Source of the DNA: Pseudomonas sp. ADAK18 | GTDB lineage: Bacteria; Pseudomonadota; Gammaproteobacteria; Pseudomonadales; Pseudomonadaceae | DNA length: 64,000 bases | Reading direction: 5' to 3' | NCBI RefSeq assembly: GCF_012935695.1 | Contig: NZ_CP052859.1 | Coordinates: 1,963,001-2,027,000 of the forward strand | Part shown: positions 45,833-54,013 of the stretch, piece after piece | Layout: every line of letters starts with the position of its first letter | Numbering within the stretch: the stretch's first letter is position 1 | Translations under genes and position numbers: made by a program | Notes under the pieces: model-generated | Database searches by the model: none | Seen by the model: only the letters and a program-made list of their open reading frames with translations | Told to the model about the DNA's origin: nothing

Positions 45833-46444
45833 ATGGGCACTATGGAACGCTACTCGAAAGTGGGTATGCAGGAGCTGGATCAGCGCCTGTCAAAAATCGT
45901 CGAAGCCGCCCGAAAAAAGCCGGTCTCGGTCTATCGCTACGGCGCACCCTGGGTCTGGATCGTCTCCCAGGACGACTGGCAAGGCGCCTTGAAAGAAGTC
46001 TCCAGCTACATCCCCGCAGGCCACTCGCTGGTGCTGCTGCGCCCGCAGATCGACGACGTGTTCGACCAACACCGCGACCTGCTCCAGGCCCTCAACGTCG
46101 AGCCCGGTCTGGTGATCGCGCCGCGCACAGTGCTGCAAGTCCTCCTGCTGCAACTGCTCTATTCAGTGCCCAGCGAGCAGCAACTGCACGAGCAGCTCAA
46201 TTACAACCTGCTGTTCCGCTGGTTCGTCGGCTTGGACCTGAGCCAGAAAGTCTGGAGCGCCACCACCTTGCGGCGCGACATCGCCACGCTGCTGGACGAC
46301 CCGCGCGCGGTACAGCTGATCCAGAAAATCATCGGTGAAGTGTTCTGCGGCGCCTTGCTGCACATGCCGGAGTTCTCGCTGAACTTCGCCCTGCTGCACA
46401 CCTGGCTGGCGCGTCACGGCGCTACCTCGACCACTAGCAATTGA
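45833..46444 (+). CDS. phdA: PhdA-like hybrid: Phd-antitoxin domain fused to IS5-type transposase N-terminus
   Basis: A 203-residue protein. Residues about 4-52 look like a Phd/YefM antitoxin DNA-binding domain (YSKVGMQELDQRLSKIVEAA, then KPVSVYRYGAPWVWIVSQDDW). Residues about 95-165 match the DUF772 N-terminal domain of IS5-family transposases (VLLLQLLYSVPSEQQLHEQL, NLLFRWFVGLDLS). No DDE catalytic domain follows, so it is not a transposase. ATG 45833 has AGGAG 8 bases upstream. It has its own PHO-box promoter and overlaps the reading frame of pdtB. Its place between tpsA and tpsB matches P. aeruginosa PA0691. Function is unclear; a regulator of the secretion locus is one possibility. Confidence 0.8.
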   Translation: MGTMERYSKVGMQELDQRLSKIVEAARKKPVSVYRYGAPWVWIVSQDDWQGALKEVSSYIPAGHSLVLLRPQIDDVFDQHRDLLQALNVEPGLVIAPRTVLQVLLLQLLYSVPSEQQLHEQLNYNLLFRWFVGLDLSQKVWSATTLRRDIATLLDDPRAVQLIQKIIGEVFCGALLHMPEFSLNFALLHTWLARHGATSTTSN

Positions 46445-46518
46445 GTCGGCCAAACGCTGTTCAAACAGCGACGGCCAGTTCCCGGCATCCGGGTATTTCG
46501 AGCATTTCAGGGGGCGGT

Positions 46519-48141
46519 GTGGAGCATCTGTTCAAGTCAACGTGGCCGCTCGGTACCGGGCGTTGCCTGGCGCTGTGCTGGTTGGCGCTGGGGGCGCTGG
46601 CGCAGCCGGTGCAAGCTGAGGAGGAGGGCGCCCAGCCTGAGACACCCGCGCGTCTGGTGGACGTCAATGAGTACTTCGTGCGCGGTAATACCGTACTTGA
46701 TGCGCGGGCCATCGAGGAGGCGGTGTATCCGTTTCTGGGGCCGCAAAAGTCCCTGGGGGATATCGAAGGCGCCCGTGATGCCTTGCAGAAGATCTACCAG
46801 GAACGTGGCTACCAGTCGGTGTTTGTCGAGCTGCCGGAGCAGAAGGTCGATGACGGCATCGTCTACCTGCAGGTCAGCGAAACCAAGGTGGGCCGGGTAC
46901 GGGTGGTGGGTGCCAAACATTATTCGCCGGTAGAAATTCGCGATGAAGTGCCGGCGTTGAAGGAAGGCGCTGTACCGGATTTTGCCCGCGTGCAAACCCA
47001 ACTGGCCGGCCTCAATCGGGGGGCCGGGCGCCAGGTTACGCCGCTGGTTCGCGAAGGCCAGCGCCCGGGCACCATGGACGTTGATCTGCAAGTGGAAGAC
47101 CAGAATCCCTGGCACGCCAGCATCGGCCTGAACAACGACTACAGTGCCGACACCGAGAAGCTGCGCAGCGTTGCCACCCTGGGTTACGACAACCTCTGGC
47201 AACTGGGCCACAGCATTTCCCTGACCTACTTCACCGCACCCCAGGACAGTTCCAATGCCAAGGTCTGGTCGGGTTCCTACAGCGCACCGCTGAACGAGCG
47301 CTGGACCCTGCAATTCTCCGGTTATCAGTCCGATAGCAATATCGCCACCATCGGCGGCAGCAATGTGTTGGGCAAGGGCCATTCCTATGGTGTGTCGGCA
47401 ATCTACAACCTGCCGGCCAGCGCCAACTGGGCCAACTCCTTGTCGGTGGGCGTGGACTTCAAGGACTTCGACGAGCAGATGCGTTTCGGTGGCAGCAGCG
47501 ACCAGATCCCGCTGAAGTACGCGCCAATGACCTTTGGCTACAACGGCTTTCGCTACAACGAAAACTCGCAGTTGGGGCTTGGCCTGAACCTAGTGGTCGG
47601 CACCCGCAGCTTTTTCGGCTACGGCAGCGACGACAAGGAATTCCAGTACAAACGCGACAAGGCCAGTGCCAGTTTTGCCGTGCTCAAGGGCGACCTGAAT
47701 TACACCTACACCTTCGCCAATGACTGGCAATCGGCATCCAAGGCCGGTTTTCAGTTGGCGTCCGGGCCGCTGGTTTCCAACGAGCAGTATTCCGCCGGTG
47801 GCGCCACCTCGATACGTGGCTACCTCGCTGCCGAGCGCACCGGGGACGAAGGCTTCCTGTTGTCCCAGGAGCTGCGCACGCCCTCCCTGGCCAAATTCCT
47901 CAGCAGTTATGTGCAGGAGTGGCGCTTCTATGCGTTCGCCGAAGGTTCACGCCTGCGCCTGCACGACCCGCTGCCCGAGCAGGAAGACGAATACAGCCTG
48001 GCCAGTGTCGGCCTGGGCACCCGCGCCAGTTTGAGTAAATGGTTATCCGGCAGCCTGGATTGGGGCTACCCGCTGCTTGATGGACCGAACACCCAGAAAC
48101 AGGACTCGCGACTGCACTTCAGTGTGCAGGCGACTTTCTGA
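46519..48141 (+). CDS. pdtB: TpsB outer-membrane transporter (ShlB/FhaC family, PdtB-like)
   Basis: A 540-residue Omp85-superfamily protein that should secrete PdtA across the outer membrane. Signal peptide is residues 1 to about 33 (WLALGALAQPVQA). Two POTRA domains follow (about 40-190: VNEYFVRGNTVLDARAIEEA; ETKVGRVRVVGAKHYSPVEI), then a 16-stranded barrel with the loop-6 motif as SIRGY near residue 430. It ends in a phenylalanine (VQATF), as barrel proteins do. GTG 46519 is chosen because a G-rich ribosome site precedes it and a good signal peptide follows; the frame is open from a TTG at 46441 that overlaps the phdA stop. Confidence 0.9.
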   Translation: MEHLFKSTWPLGTGRCLALCWLALGALAQPVQAEEEGAQPETPARLVDVNEYFVRGNTVLDARAIEEAVYPFLGPQKSLGDIEGARDALQKIYQERGYQSVFVELPEQKVDDGIVYLQVSETKVGRVRVVGAKHYSPVEIRDEVPALKEGAVPDFARVQTQLAGLNRGAGRQVTPLVREGQRPGTMDVDLQVEDQNPWHASIGLNNDYSADTEKLRSVATLGYDNLWQLGHSISLTYFTAPQDSSNAKVWSGSYSAPLNERWTLQFSGYQSDSNIATIGGSNVLGKGHSYGVSAIYNLPASANWANSLSVGVDFKDFDEQMRFGGSSDQIPLKYAPMTFGYNGFRYNENSQLGLGLNLVVGTRSFFGYGSDDKEFQYKRDKASASFAVLKGDLNYTYTFANDWQSASKAGFQLASGPLVSNEQYSAGGATSIRGYLAAERTGDEGFLLSQELRTPSLAKFLSSYVQEWRFYAFAEGSRLRLHDPLPEQEDEYSLASVGLGTRASLSKWLSGSLDWGYPLLDGPNTQKQDSRLHFSVQATF

Positions 48142-48165
48142 CCCTTTTGACGGAGATCCCTTCAC

Positions 48166-49977
48166 ATGCAACGCCTATTTCTGAGCCTGTTGATCTGCCT
48201 GGGTTTCGTACTCCCGGCCACCGCCCATGCCTGGTGGCAGGACGATTGGCACTACCGCAAACAGATCTCAGTGGACACCACCGCACAAGGTGCGGCGATC
48301 AGCCAGGCCCTGGGTCGTACTGCGCTGTTGGTGCGCCTGCACACCGGTAACTTCACCTTCGACGGGGTCAAGGACGACGGTTCCGACCTGCGCTTTGTCA
48401 GTGCCGATGATAAGACCGTGTTCAACCACCAGATCGAAAGCTTTGACCCGTTGATGGGCATGGCATTGATTTGGGTCGACGTGCCCAAGGTCGAAGGCGC
48501 CCAGCGCCAGGACCTGTGGATGTACTACGGCAACCAGAAGGCGGCGGCCACGGCCAACGGCCAGTTGACCTTCGATCCGAACTACACCGCGCTCTACCAT
48601 TTCGACGGTTCCAACGGTATGCCGCCACGGGACACCACGGCGTATGGCAATACCGCGTTGAACGCCACCGGTGCCAGTATCGACGGGGTGATCGGCCGCG
48701 CGCTGCAGTTCAGCGGCCAACCGTTGCTGTTGCCGGCCAGCCCATCGTTGCAGCACAACGCTGGCGAGGCTTTTACCTTTAGCGTCTGGTTGCGTCTGGA
48801 CCAGGCCAGTGGCGAGCAAGTGGTGCTGGCCCGTCGCGAAGGCACCCAGAATCTGTTGCTGGGCTTGAACCAGGGCATGCCGTTTGTGGAAATCGACGGC
48901 CAGCGAGCGGTCTCGACTCAGCCGTTGAATCCGGGGCAATGGCAGCACTTGGCGTTCACCGCCGAGGGCGAAAAAGTCACGCTCTACGTCAATGGGCGCG
49001 AAACCGCGAGCCTCGCGGCGGCGGTGCCGGCGTTCAATTCACAAATGGCGATTGGCGCCGACCTGCCAGCGGTAGCCGGTGCGCCTGCCAGCACTTACTT
49101 GCCGTTCACCGGCGCCATGGATGAGCTACGCCTGTCCAAGGTCGCGCGTCCTGCCAGCCTGTTGTTGGCTGATGCCAGCGCCCAGGGCGCCGAGTCGAAA
49201 CTGGTGGTCTATGGCGTCGATGAAGAACAGTCAGGCTTCGGTTTTGGCAGCCTGGGCTTCTTGCTCAAGGCCGTGCCGATAGACGCTTGGGTGATCATCC
49301 TGGTGCTGGTGGCGATGATGTTCCAGTCGTGGGTCATCATGTTTCGCAAGAACCGCATGGTCGGCCGGGTCAGCAGTGCCAACGAGCTGTTCCGCGAGCA
49401 GTTCGCACAGATCGGTACGCGCCTGGAAATGTTCGCCGACGACCAGCAGTTGGCAGAGCGCCTGAACCATTCTTCGCTGTGGCGCCTGTACCTGGTGGCG
49501 GTCAAGGAGATCCGTACCCGCCGCGCTCAGGGCGCTGACACTTCGTCGGTATCAGCGGCGACTATCGAAGCCATCCGCTGCTCCATGGACGGTGTGCGCA
49601 CCCGCGAGAACCAGCAACTGAGTTCCAAGCTCTCGACCCTGTCCAACGCGATTGCTGGCGGGCCTTACATCGGCCTGCTCGGGACGGTGCTGGGGATCAT
49701 GGTGGTGTTCCTCGGCACGGCCATGGCCGGTGACGTGAACATCAACGCCATCGCCCCAGGCATGGCGGCGGCCTTGCTGGCCACGGCCATGGGGCTGTTC
49801 GTCGCGATCCCCGCGCTGTTTGGCTACAACCGCCTGATTACCCGCAACAAGGAAGTCAGCGCCGACATGCGCGTATTCGTCGACGAGTTCATTACCCGCT
49901 TGGCGGAGATGCACGGCGAGAGCCAGTCCAGTGAATCGGCGCATCAACGTGCCCACCACGCCGCCTTGCCGGCCTGA
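48166..49977 (+). CDS. DUF2341/LamG-like domain fused to ExbB/TolQ/MotA proton channel
   Basis: A 603-residue inner-membrane protein. It starts with a signal peptide (1-22, ATAHA) and an exported part: a DUF2341 domain (about 20-130) and a concanavalin/LamG-like jelly roll (about 150-345: ALYHFDGSNG, FTFSVWLRLDQ, GQWQHLAFTAEGEKVTLYVNG). A first membrane helix (about 370-390) leads to a cytoplasmic segment, and the ExbB channel helices lie at about 495-518 and 531-556 (GPYIGLLGTVLGIMVVFLGT). Ordinary ExbB is about 240 residues, so some 350 residues are an N-terminal addition. It should form the proton-driven motor with the next two proteins; the lectin-like domain may bind glycan or peptidoglycan. 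Confidence 0.9.
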   Translation: MQRLFLSLLICLGFVLPATAHAWWQDDWHYRKQISVDTTAQGAAISQALGRTALLVRLHTGNFTFDGVKDDGSDLRFVSADDKTVFNHQIESFDPLMGMALIWVDVPKVEGAQRQDLWMYYGNQKAAATANGQLTFDPNYTALYHFDGSNGMPPRDTTAYGNTALNATGASIDGVIGRALQFSGQPLLLPASPSLQHNAGEAFTFSVWLRLDQASGEQVVLARREGTQNLLLGLNQGMPFVEIDGQRAVSTQPLNPGQWQHLAFTAEGEKVTLYVNGRETASLAAAVPAFNSQMAIGADLPAVAGAPASTYLPFTGAMDELRLSKVARPASLLLADASAQGAESKLVVYGVDEEQSGFGFGSLGFLLKAVPIDAWVIILVLVAMMFQSWVIMFRKNRMVGRVSSANELFREQFAQIGTRLEMFADDQQLAERLNHSSLWRLYLVAVKEIRTRRAQGADTSSVSAATIEAIRCSMDGVRTRENQQLSSKLSTLSNAIAGGPYIGLLGTVLGIMVVFLGTAMAGDVNINAIAPGMAAALLATAMGLFVAIPALFGYNRLITRNKEVSADMRVFVDEFITRLAEMHGESQSSESAHQRAHHAALPA

Positions 49978-49988
49978 GGAGAACCATC

Positions 49989-50414
49989 ATGGCTTCCGTG
50001 AATGCCTCCCACGACGATGACGACGACGCCGCTGTCGACAGCATCAATATCACGCCCCTGGTGGACGTGCTGATGGTGGTGCTGGTGATGTTCATCCTCA
50101 CCGCTACCGCCCAGGTCTCGGGAATTCAGATCCACCTGCCCAAGGCCAGCGCCTCGGTGTCGTTGTCCGAGGCTAAGACCAAGGCTATTTCGGTGAATGA
50201 CGGCGGCCAGGTGTTCCTCGACGCCTACCCGGTAACCCTCGGCGAGCTGGAAGAGCGCCTGCGTATCGAGAAAGCGCAGAACCCGGACTTCCCGGTAATC
50301 GTGCGCGGCGACGCCATGGTGCAGTACCAGAAGGTGATCGAGGTGCTCGACTTGCTGCGGCGTCTGGAGCTGTCGCAGGTCGGGCTGGTCACCGGCAAAC
50401 CGAGCCAGGGCTGA
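49989..50414 (+). CDS. exbD: ExbD/TolR-family biopolymer transport protein
   Basis: A 141-residue protein with one transmembrane helix (about 19-41: NITPLVDVLMVVLVMFILTA) holding the conserved proton-carrying Asp of the LVDV motif, then a periplasmic ExbD domain ending in RRLELSQVGLVT. GAGGAG lies a few bases before the ATG and the gene begins 11 bases after the ExbB fusion. Together they should convert the proton gradient into motion of the TonB-like partner. Confidence 0.93.
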   Translation: MASVNASHDDDDDAAVDSINITPLVDVLMVVLVMFILTATAQVSGIQIHLPKASASVSLSEAKTKAISVNDGGQVFLDAYPVTLGELEERLRIEKAQNPDFPVIVRGDAMVQYQKVIEVLDLLRRLELSQVGLVTGKPSQG

Positions 50415-50417
50415 GTG

Positions 50418-51125
50418 ATGACTGCACAGATGCCGATCCCGCCTGTACCGGTGAAGAACAAGCCGCTGCTGCGCCCACTGAAGTGGGGCGCAGGTCTGCT
50501 GCTGGGTGCCGTGGCCGCCTGGTTTCTCTGGCAATGGGCCAATGACATGAGCGGTGTGCGCCGCGAAGCGCCCAAGGTGCCGATGATTATCCCGTTGCCG
50601 CCACCGCCACCGCCACCGCCGGAAAAACCCAAGGAGCCCGAGCCCAAGGTGGAAGAGAAGATCCCCGAGCCGGAACCCACACCTGCACCCGAGGAGGTCA
50701 AGCCCGAGGAACAGGCGCCCCCGTCTCCGGCCGACGACCTGGCTAACCCGATGCAGATCGACGGCGATGCCCAGTCCGGCACCGACGGTTTCAACATCGG
50801 CGCGGGTAAAGGCGGCGGCATGGCAGGTTCCGGTGGCGGCGGTCTTGGCACCGGAACGTTCAAGCAGTACCTGGCGGGCGTTTTCCAGCGCCTGCTGCGC
50901 GAAGACCCCGAGTTGCGCAAGAAGGCCTACACGGTGCAGGCCGACCTGTGGCTGAGCGCGGACGGCGAGGTGACCCGCGTGGAATTGGCCAAATCCAGTG
51001 GAGATGCCGATACCGACGCCCAGGTAGTGGCGGCACTGCGGGCTACGCCACGCCTGAAAGAACGTACGCCGGCCTCTCTGACCCTGCCGGTACGCCTGTC
51101 CCTCAAGGGCCGGCGACCGGATTGA
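50418..51125 (+). CDS. TonB-like energy-transducing protein
   Basis: A 235-residue protein with one N-terminal membrane helix (about 18-38), a proline-rich periplasmic span (residues about 55-105, with seven prolines in a row and many Glu-Pro and Lys-Pro pairs), a glycine-rich hinge, and a C-terminal TonB-like domain (about 155-235: VQADLWLSADGEVTRVELAKSSGD). ATG 50418 starts directly after the exbD stop; the in-frame GTG at 50415 is also possible. No TonB-dependent receptor lies in the window, so the outer-membrane partner may be the nearby porin, PdtB or a distant receptor. Confidence 0.87.
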   Translation: MTAQMPIPPVPVKNKPLLRPLKWGAGLLLGAVAAWFLWQWANDMSGVRREAPKVPMIIPLPPPPPPPPEKPKEPEPKVEEKIPEPEPTPAPEEVKPEEQAPPSPADDLANPMQIDGDAQSGTDGFNIGAGKGGGMAGSGGGGLGTGTFKQYLAGVFQRLLREDPELRKKAYTVQADLWLSADGEVTRVELAKSSGDADTDAQVVAALRATPRLKERTPASLTLPVRLSLKGRRPD

Positions 51126-51166
51126 TCGAACCCTTTTTTGCAGTTCTCTACAGGAGTTGTGTGCAG

Positions 51167-52867
51167 ATGATTTCCCATGTGAATCGATTGACCCTGGCGG
51201 TCGGCATGGTCATTGCGACCCTGGTCGGCCAGGCGACGGCAGCACCTGCCGCGCCCTCGGAAAACGCCACGATCAACCTGATCCGCCTGCTGGTGCAGCA
51301 GGGTGTACTCAAGCAGGAACAGGCCGACGGTCTTATCGCCCAGGCCGAAAAAGAAGCCCAGCAAGCCCGCCAGGCCAGCACCGCCACGGCAGTCGCGGCA
51401 GGTCCTGCGACGGCCCCGGGGGATGTGCGGGTGCAGTACGTGCCGGCGGCGGTGCGCGATCAGATTCGCGATCAGGTCAAGGCCGAAGTCATGGCCACCG
51501 CCAAACAGGAAAACTGGGCCCAGCCCAATACCTTCCCCGATTGGGTCTCGCGCATCAGCTTCGACGGCGACATTCGCCTGCGGGACGAATCGCGCTACTT
51601 CTCCGGCAACAACAGCAATGAAATTGTCGACTACGCCAAGCTCAACGACTCGGGCCCTTACGACGTCAACAAGGACACCAACAGCCGGCTGCCGCCCTTG
51701 CTCAACACCCGGCAGGACCGCTCCAACAGCATGCGTCTGCGGGCGCGGTTGGGCATGAAAGCGGTGGTGGCGCCGGACTGGACCGCCGGCATTCGTATCG
51801 GCACCGGTTCCGACAACAATCCGGTGTCGACCACCCAGGCCCTCGGTGGCGGCTTTGGCAAAAAGGATATCTGGCTCGACCAAGGCTACCTGACTTGGAA
51901 GGTCACCCAAGACCTGACCCTGACCGGTGGACGGTTTGCCAACCCGTTCTTCTCCACCGACATGATGTATTCCAACGACCTCAACTTCGACGGTGTGGCG
52001 GCGCTCTTCAACCACAAGCTCAGCAGCGATTGGGACGTGTTCGGCACCCTCGGTGCGTTCCCGGTGGAGTACAGCTCCGACACCGCCAGCAACAATGGCC
52101 TGGACAAGGAAGACAGCGACAACAAGTGGCTGTTCGGCGGCCAGATCGGCGCCAACTGGAAGATCAATAACACGAACAGCCTCAAGGGTGCGTTGGCCTA
52201 CTACCGCTTCGACAGCATCGAAGGCCAGCGTTCCAGCCCTTGTGCACCGTGGGCCGGGCAGCCGAGCTGTGACAGCGACGGCTCGCGCTCGGCCTTCATG
52301 CAAAAGGGCAACAGCGTGTTCCTGCTGCGCAATATCAGCGCCAACCCGGCCACGCCTGGCCTGACCCCGCAGCCACAGTACGTGGGCCTGGCCTCCAAGT
52401 TCGACGTGCTGGACCTCAACCTGGTCTGGGACAGCGAGCTGGCGAACGACTTCAAGCTGCGCAGTCAGACCAACTTCATTCACAACCTGGCCTACGACAA
52501 GGGCGAGATGCTCAAGCGCAGCGAAGGCGAGATCGTCAACAACATCAACCGCGATGGCCAGTTCGAAAGCGGCGCCAACGCGATGATGGTGCAGTTCACC
52601 CTGGGCCGCGCGCTGGAGATGAAAAAGGCCGGCGACTGGAACGTATTGGCGGGCTACAAGTACATCCAGCCGGACGCCTTGCCCGATGGTTTCAACGACT
52701 CTTCATTCCACCTCGGTGGTACCAACGCCAAGGGCTATTTCATCGGCGGCAACTACGGCATCGACAAGAACATCTACGCCAGTGCTCGTTGGCTCAGCGC
52801 CTCCGAAGTGTATGGCGCACCGTTTGAAGTCGACGTCATGCAACTGGAACTCAACACGCGCTTCTGA
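51167..52867 (+). CDS. Putative outer-membrane porin (Porin_5 family)
   Basis: A 566-residue protein with signal peptide (residues 1 to about 26, GQATAAP). A short helical segment follows (about 32-70: IRLLVQQGVLKQEQADGLIAQAEKEA), like those used for trimerisation or peptidoglycan contact. A large beta-barrel with repeated aromatic strand ends comes next, and the last residue is Phe (LELNTRF). ATG 51167 is supported by CAGGAG 10 bases upstream; the frame runs further back inside the tonB-like gene but is not coding. It is in the middle of the operon and might take up a nutrient or serve as partner of the TonB system. Confidence 0.83.
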   Translation: MISHVNRLTLAVGMVIATLVGQATAAPAAPSENATINLIRLLVQQGVLKQEQADGLIAQAEKEAQQARQASTATAVAAGPATAPGDVRVQYVPAAVRDQIRDQVKAEVMATAKQENWAQPNTFPDWVSRISFDGDIRLRDESRYFSGNNSNEIVDYAKLNDSGPYDVNKDTNSRLPPLLNTRQDRSNSMRLRARLGMKAVVAPDWTAGIRIGTGSDNNPVSTTQALGGGFGKKDIWLDQGYLTWKVTQDLTLTGGRFANPFFSTDMMYSNDLNFDGVAALFNHKLSSDWDVFGTLGAFPVEYSSDTASNNGLDKEDSDNKWLFGGQIGANWKINNTNSLKGALAYYRFDSIEGQRSSPCAPWAGQPSCDSDGSRSAFMQKGNSVFLLRNISANPATPGLTPQPQYVGLASKFDVLDLNLVWDSELANDFKLRSQTNFIHNLAYDKGEMLKRSEGEIVNNINRDGQFESGANAMMVQFTLGRALEMKKAGDWNVLAGYKYIQPDALPDGFNDSSFHLGGTNAKGYFIGGNYGIDKNIYASARWLSASEVYGAPFEVDVMQLELNTRF

Positions 52868-52885
52868 CGCGCAGGGAGACACCCC

Positions 52886-53521
52886 ATGAACACGCGAATT
52901 TGCGGCCTGTTACTGGTGATTGGCAGCCTGGCCGCCACCGGCGCCTCGGCCGAGGGCATGGAGGAGCGCCTGCGCACTCAACTGCGTAGCACCACCGCCC
53001 AGTTGCAGGCCTTGCAAAGCGAGCAGGCCCAGGCCAGTGCTGCGCGCATCGCCGCCGAGAACCAGGCCAAGCAGGCTCAGGCGCAGATCAAGCAATTGAC
53101 TGGCGAACTGGACAAGGCCCGAGGTGTGGCCGAACAACTGGTGGGGCAGCAGCAGAGCCTGCACAGCCAGGCCCAGGCGCAGGTGTCGGCCAGCAATGAA
53201 CAGACCGGTAAGTTCAAGAAAGCTTATGAAGAACTGTTGGTGCTGGCCAAGGGCAAAGAGACCGAACGCGCGCGGTTGCAGGTGCAGTTGAGCGAACGTG
53301 ACACACAAGTGCAGCAATGTTCAGCCAAGAATCAGCAGATGTACGGCGTGGCCCAGCAGTTGCTGACGGCCTACGAAAAAATCGACGTGGCCGAGGTCAT
53401 GAGCATTCGTCAGCCGTTCGCCAGCGGCGCACGGGTCAAGTTCGAAGAGCTGGCCCAGGGTTTTGGCGACCAGCTGTACCAGAGCCGCTTTGACGCGCCC
53501 CAGGCTGTCGTCAATCACTGA
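52886..53521 (+). CDS. Periplasmic coiled-coil protein
   Basis: A 211-residue protein with a signal peptide (1-22, ATGASA). A long Gln/Ala/Glu-rich coiled coil (about 27-150) follows and then a short globular tail (VMSIRQPFASGARVKFEELAQGFGDQLYQ). I recognise no enzyme family. AGGGAGA precedes the ATG. It lies 18 bases after the porin gene and 21 before the YbjN-type gene, in one operon. A scaffold or spacer role between membranes is plausible from its shape only. Confidence 0.8.
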   Translation: MNTRICGLLLVIGSLAATGASAEGMEERLRTQLRSTTAQLQALQSEQAQASAARIAAENQAKQAQAQIKQLTGELDKARGVAEQLVGQQQSLHSQAQAQVSASNEQTGKFKKAYEELLVLAKGKETERARLQVQLSERDTQVQQCSAKNQQMYGVAQQLLTAYEKIDVAEVMSIRQPFASGARVKFEELAQGFGDQLYQSRFDAPQAVVNH

Positions 53522-53542
53522 TCAACCAGGAAGCGATAAACC

Positions 53543-54013
53543 ATGAGCGAATTGATCACCAGCGTGACGCCCCAAGGCCTGACCGAGTTGCTGCAAGAAG
53601 CCGGCTACCGGGTCAACCAGACCGAACAGAACGGCATCGTGCAACTGCTCAGCGCCAGCCAGGGCATCGGCTTTGCCGTGCGGTTTGGCAACCCGGCAGC
53701 AGAGCAGGGCAGCTACATGGACTTCACCTACAGCTGCGCGCTGCGGGTCCAGGGCCAGTTGCCGGAAGGCCTGGCACAGGTGTGGAACGCTTCCCGGCGT
53801 TTTGCGCGGTTGTCATTGCAGGGTGAATTCCTGCTGATGGAAATGGACGTGGTGGTGGGCGGCGTTGGCGCCAGTCATCTGCGCAGTCAGCTGGAGCTGT
53901 GGGATCGGCTGTTGCAGGAGTTCATCGTTTACCTGCGTGAGTACAGCCAGAATGCCGCGCAACTGGCGGACGCGTCCTCTGTTGATACCCGTGAAGAGGC
54001 GCCGGCCCTGTGA
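53543..54013 (+). CDS. YbjN-domain protein
   Basis: A 156-residue cytoplasmic protein with the YbjN/type III chaperone-like alpha-beta fold: TPQGLTELLQEAGYRV opening, then a central sheet (LLSASQGIGFAVRFG; MDFTYSCALRV) and a C-terminal helix. YbjN-type proteins are small chaperone-like proteins of uncertain role. The stop overlaps the start of the next gene by 4 bases, showing translational coupling. It might chaperone an exported protein of this locus. Confidence 0.78.
   Translation: MSELITSVTPQGLTELLQEAGYRVNQTEQNGIVQLLSASQGIGFAVRFGNPAAEQGSYMDFTYSCALRVQGQLPEGLAQVWNASRRFARLSLQGEFLLMEMDVVVGGVGASHLRSQLELWDRLLQEFIVYLREYSQNAAQLADASSVDTREEAPAL

Noticed and set aside
46090..46330. Transposase-like segment in phdA taken as an insertion-sequence remnant
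   Set aside because: The frame is intact, has its own start signals and promoter, lacks terminal inverted repeats, and the same kind of gene is known at this place in P. aeruginosa.
50927..52483. 518-residue frame antisense to the porin
   Set aside because: Covers a clear signal-peptide-bearing porin gene in an operon; composition is that of a shadow frame.
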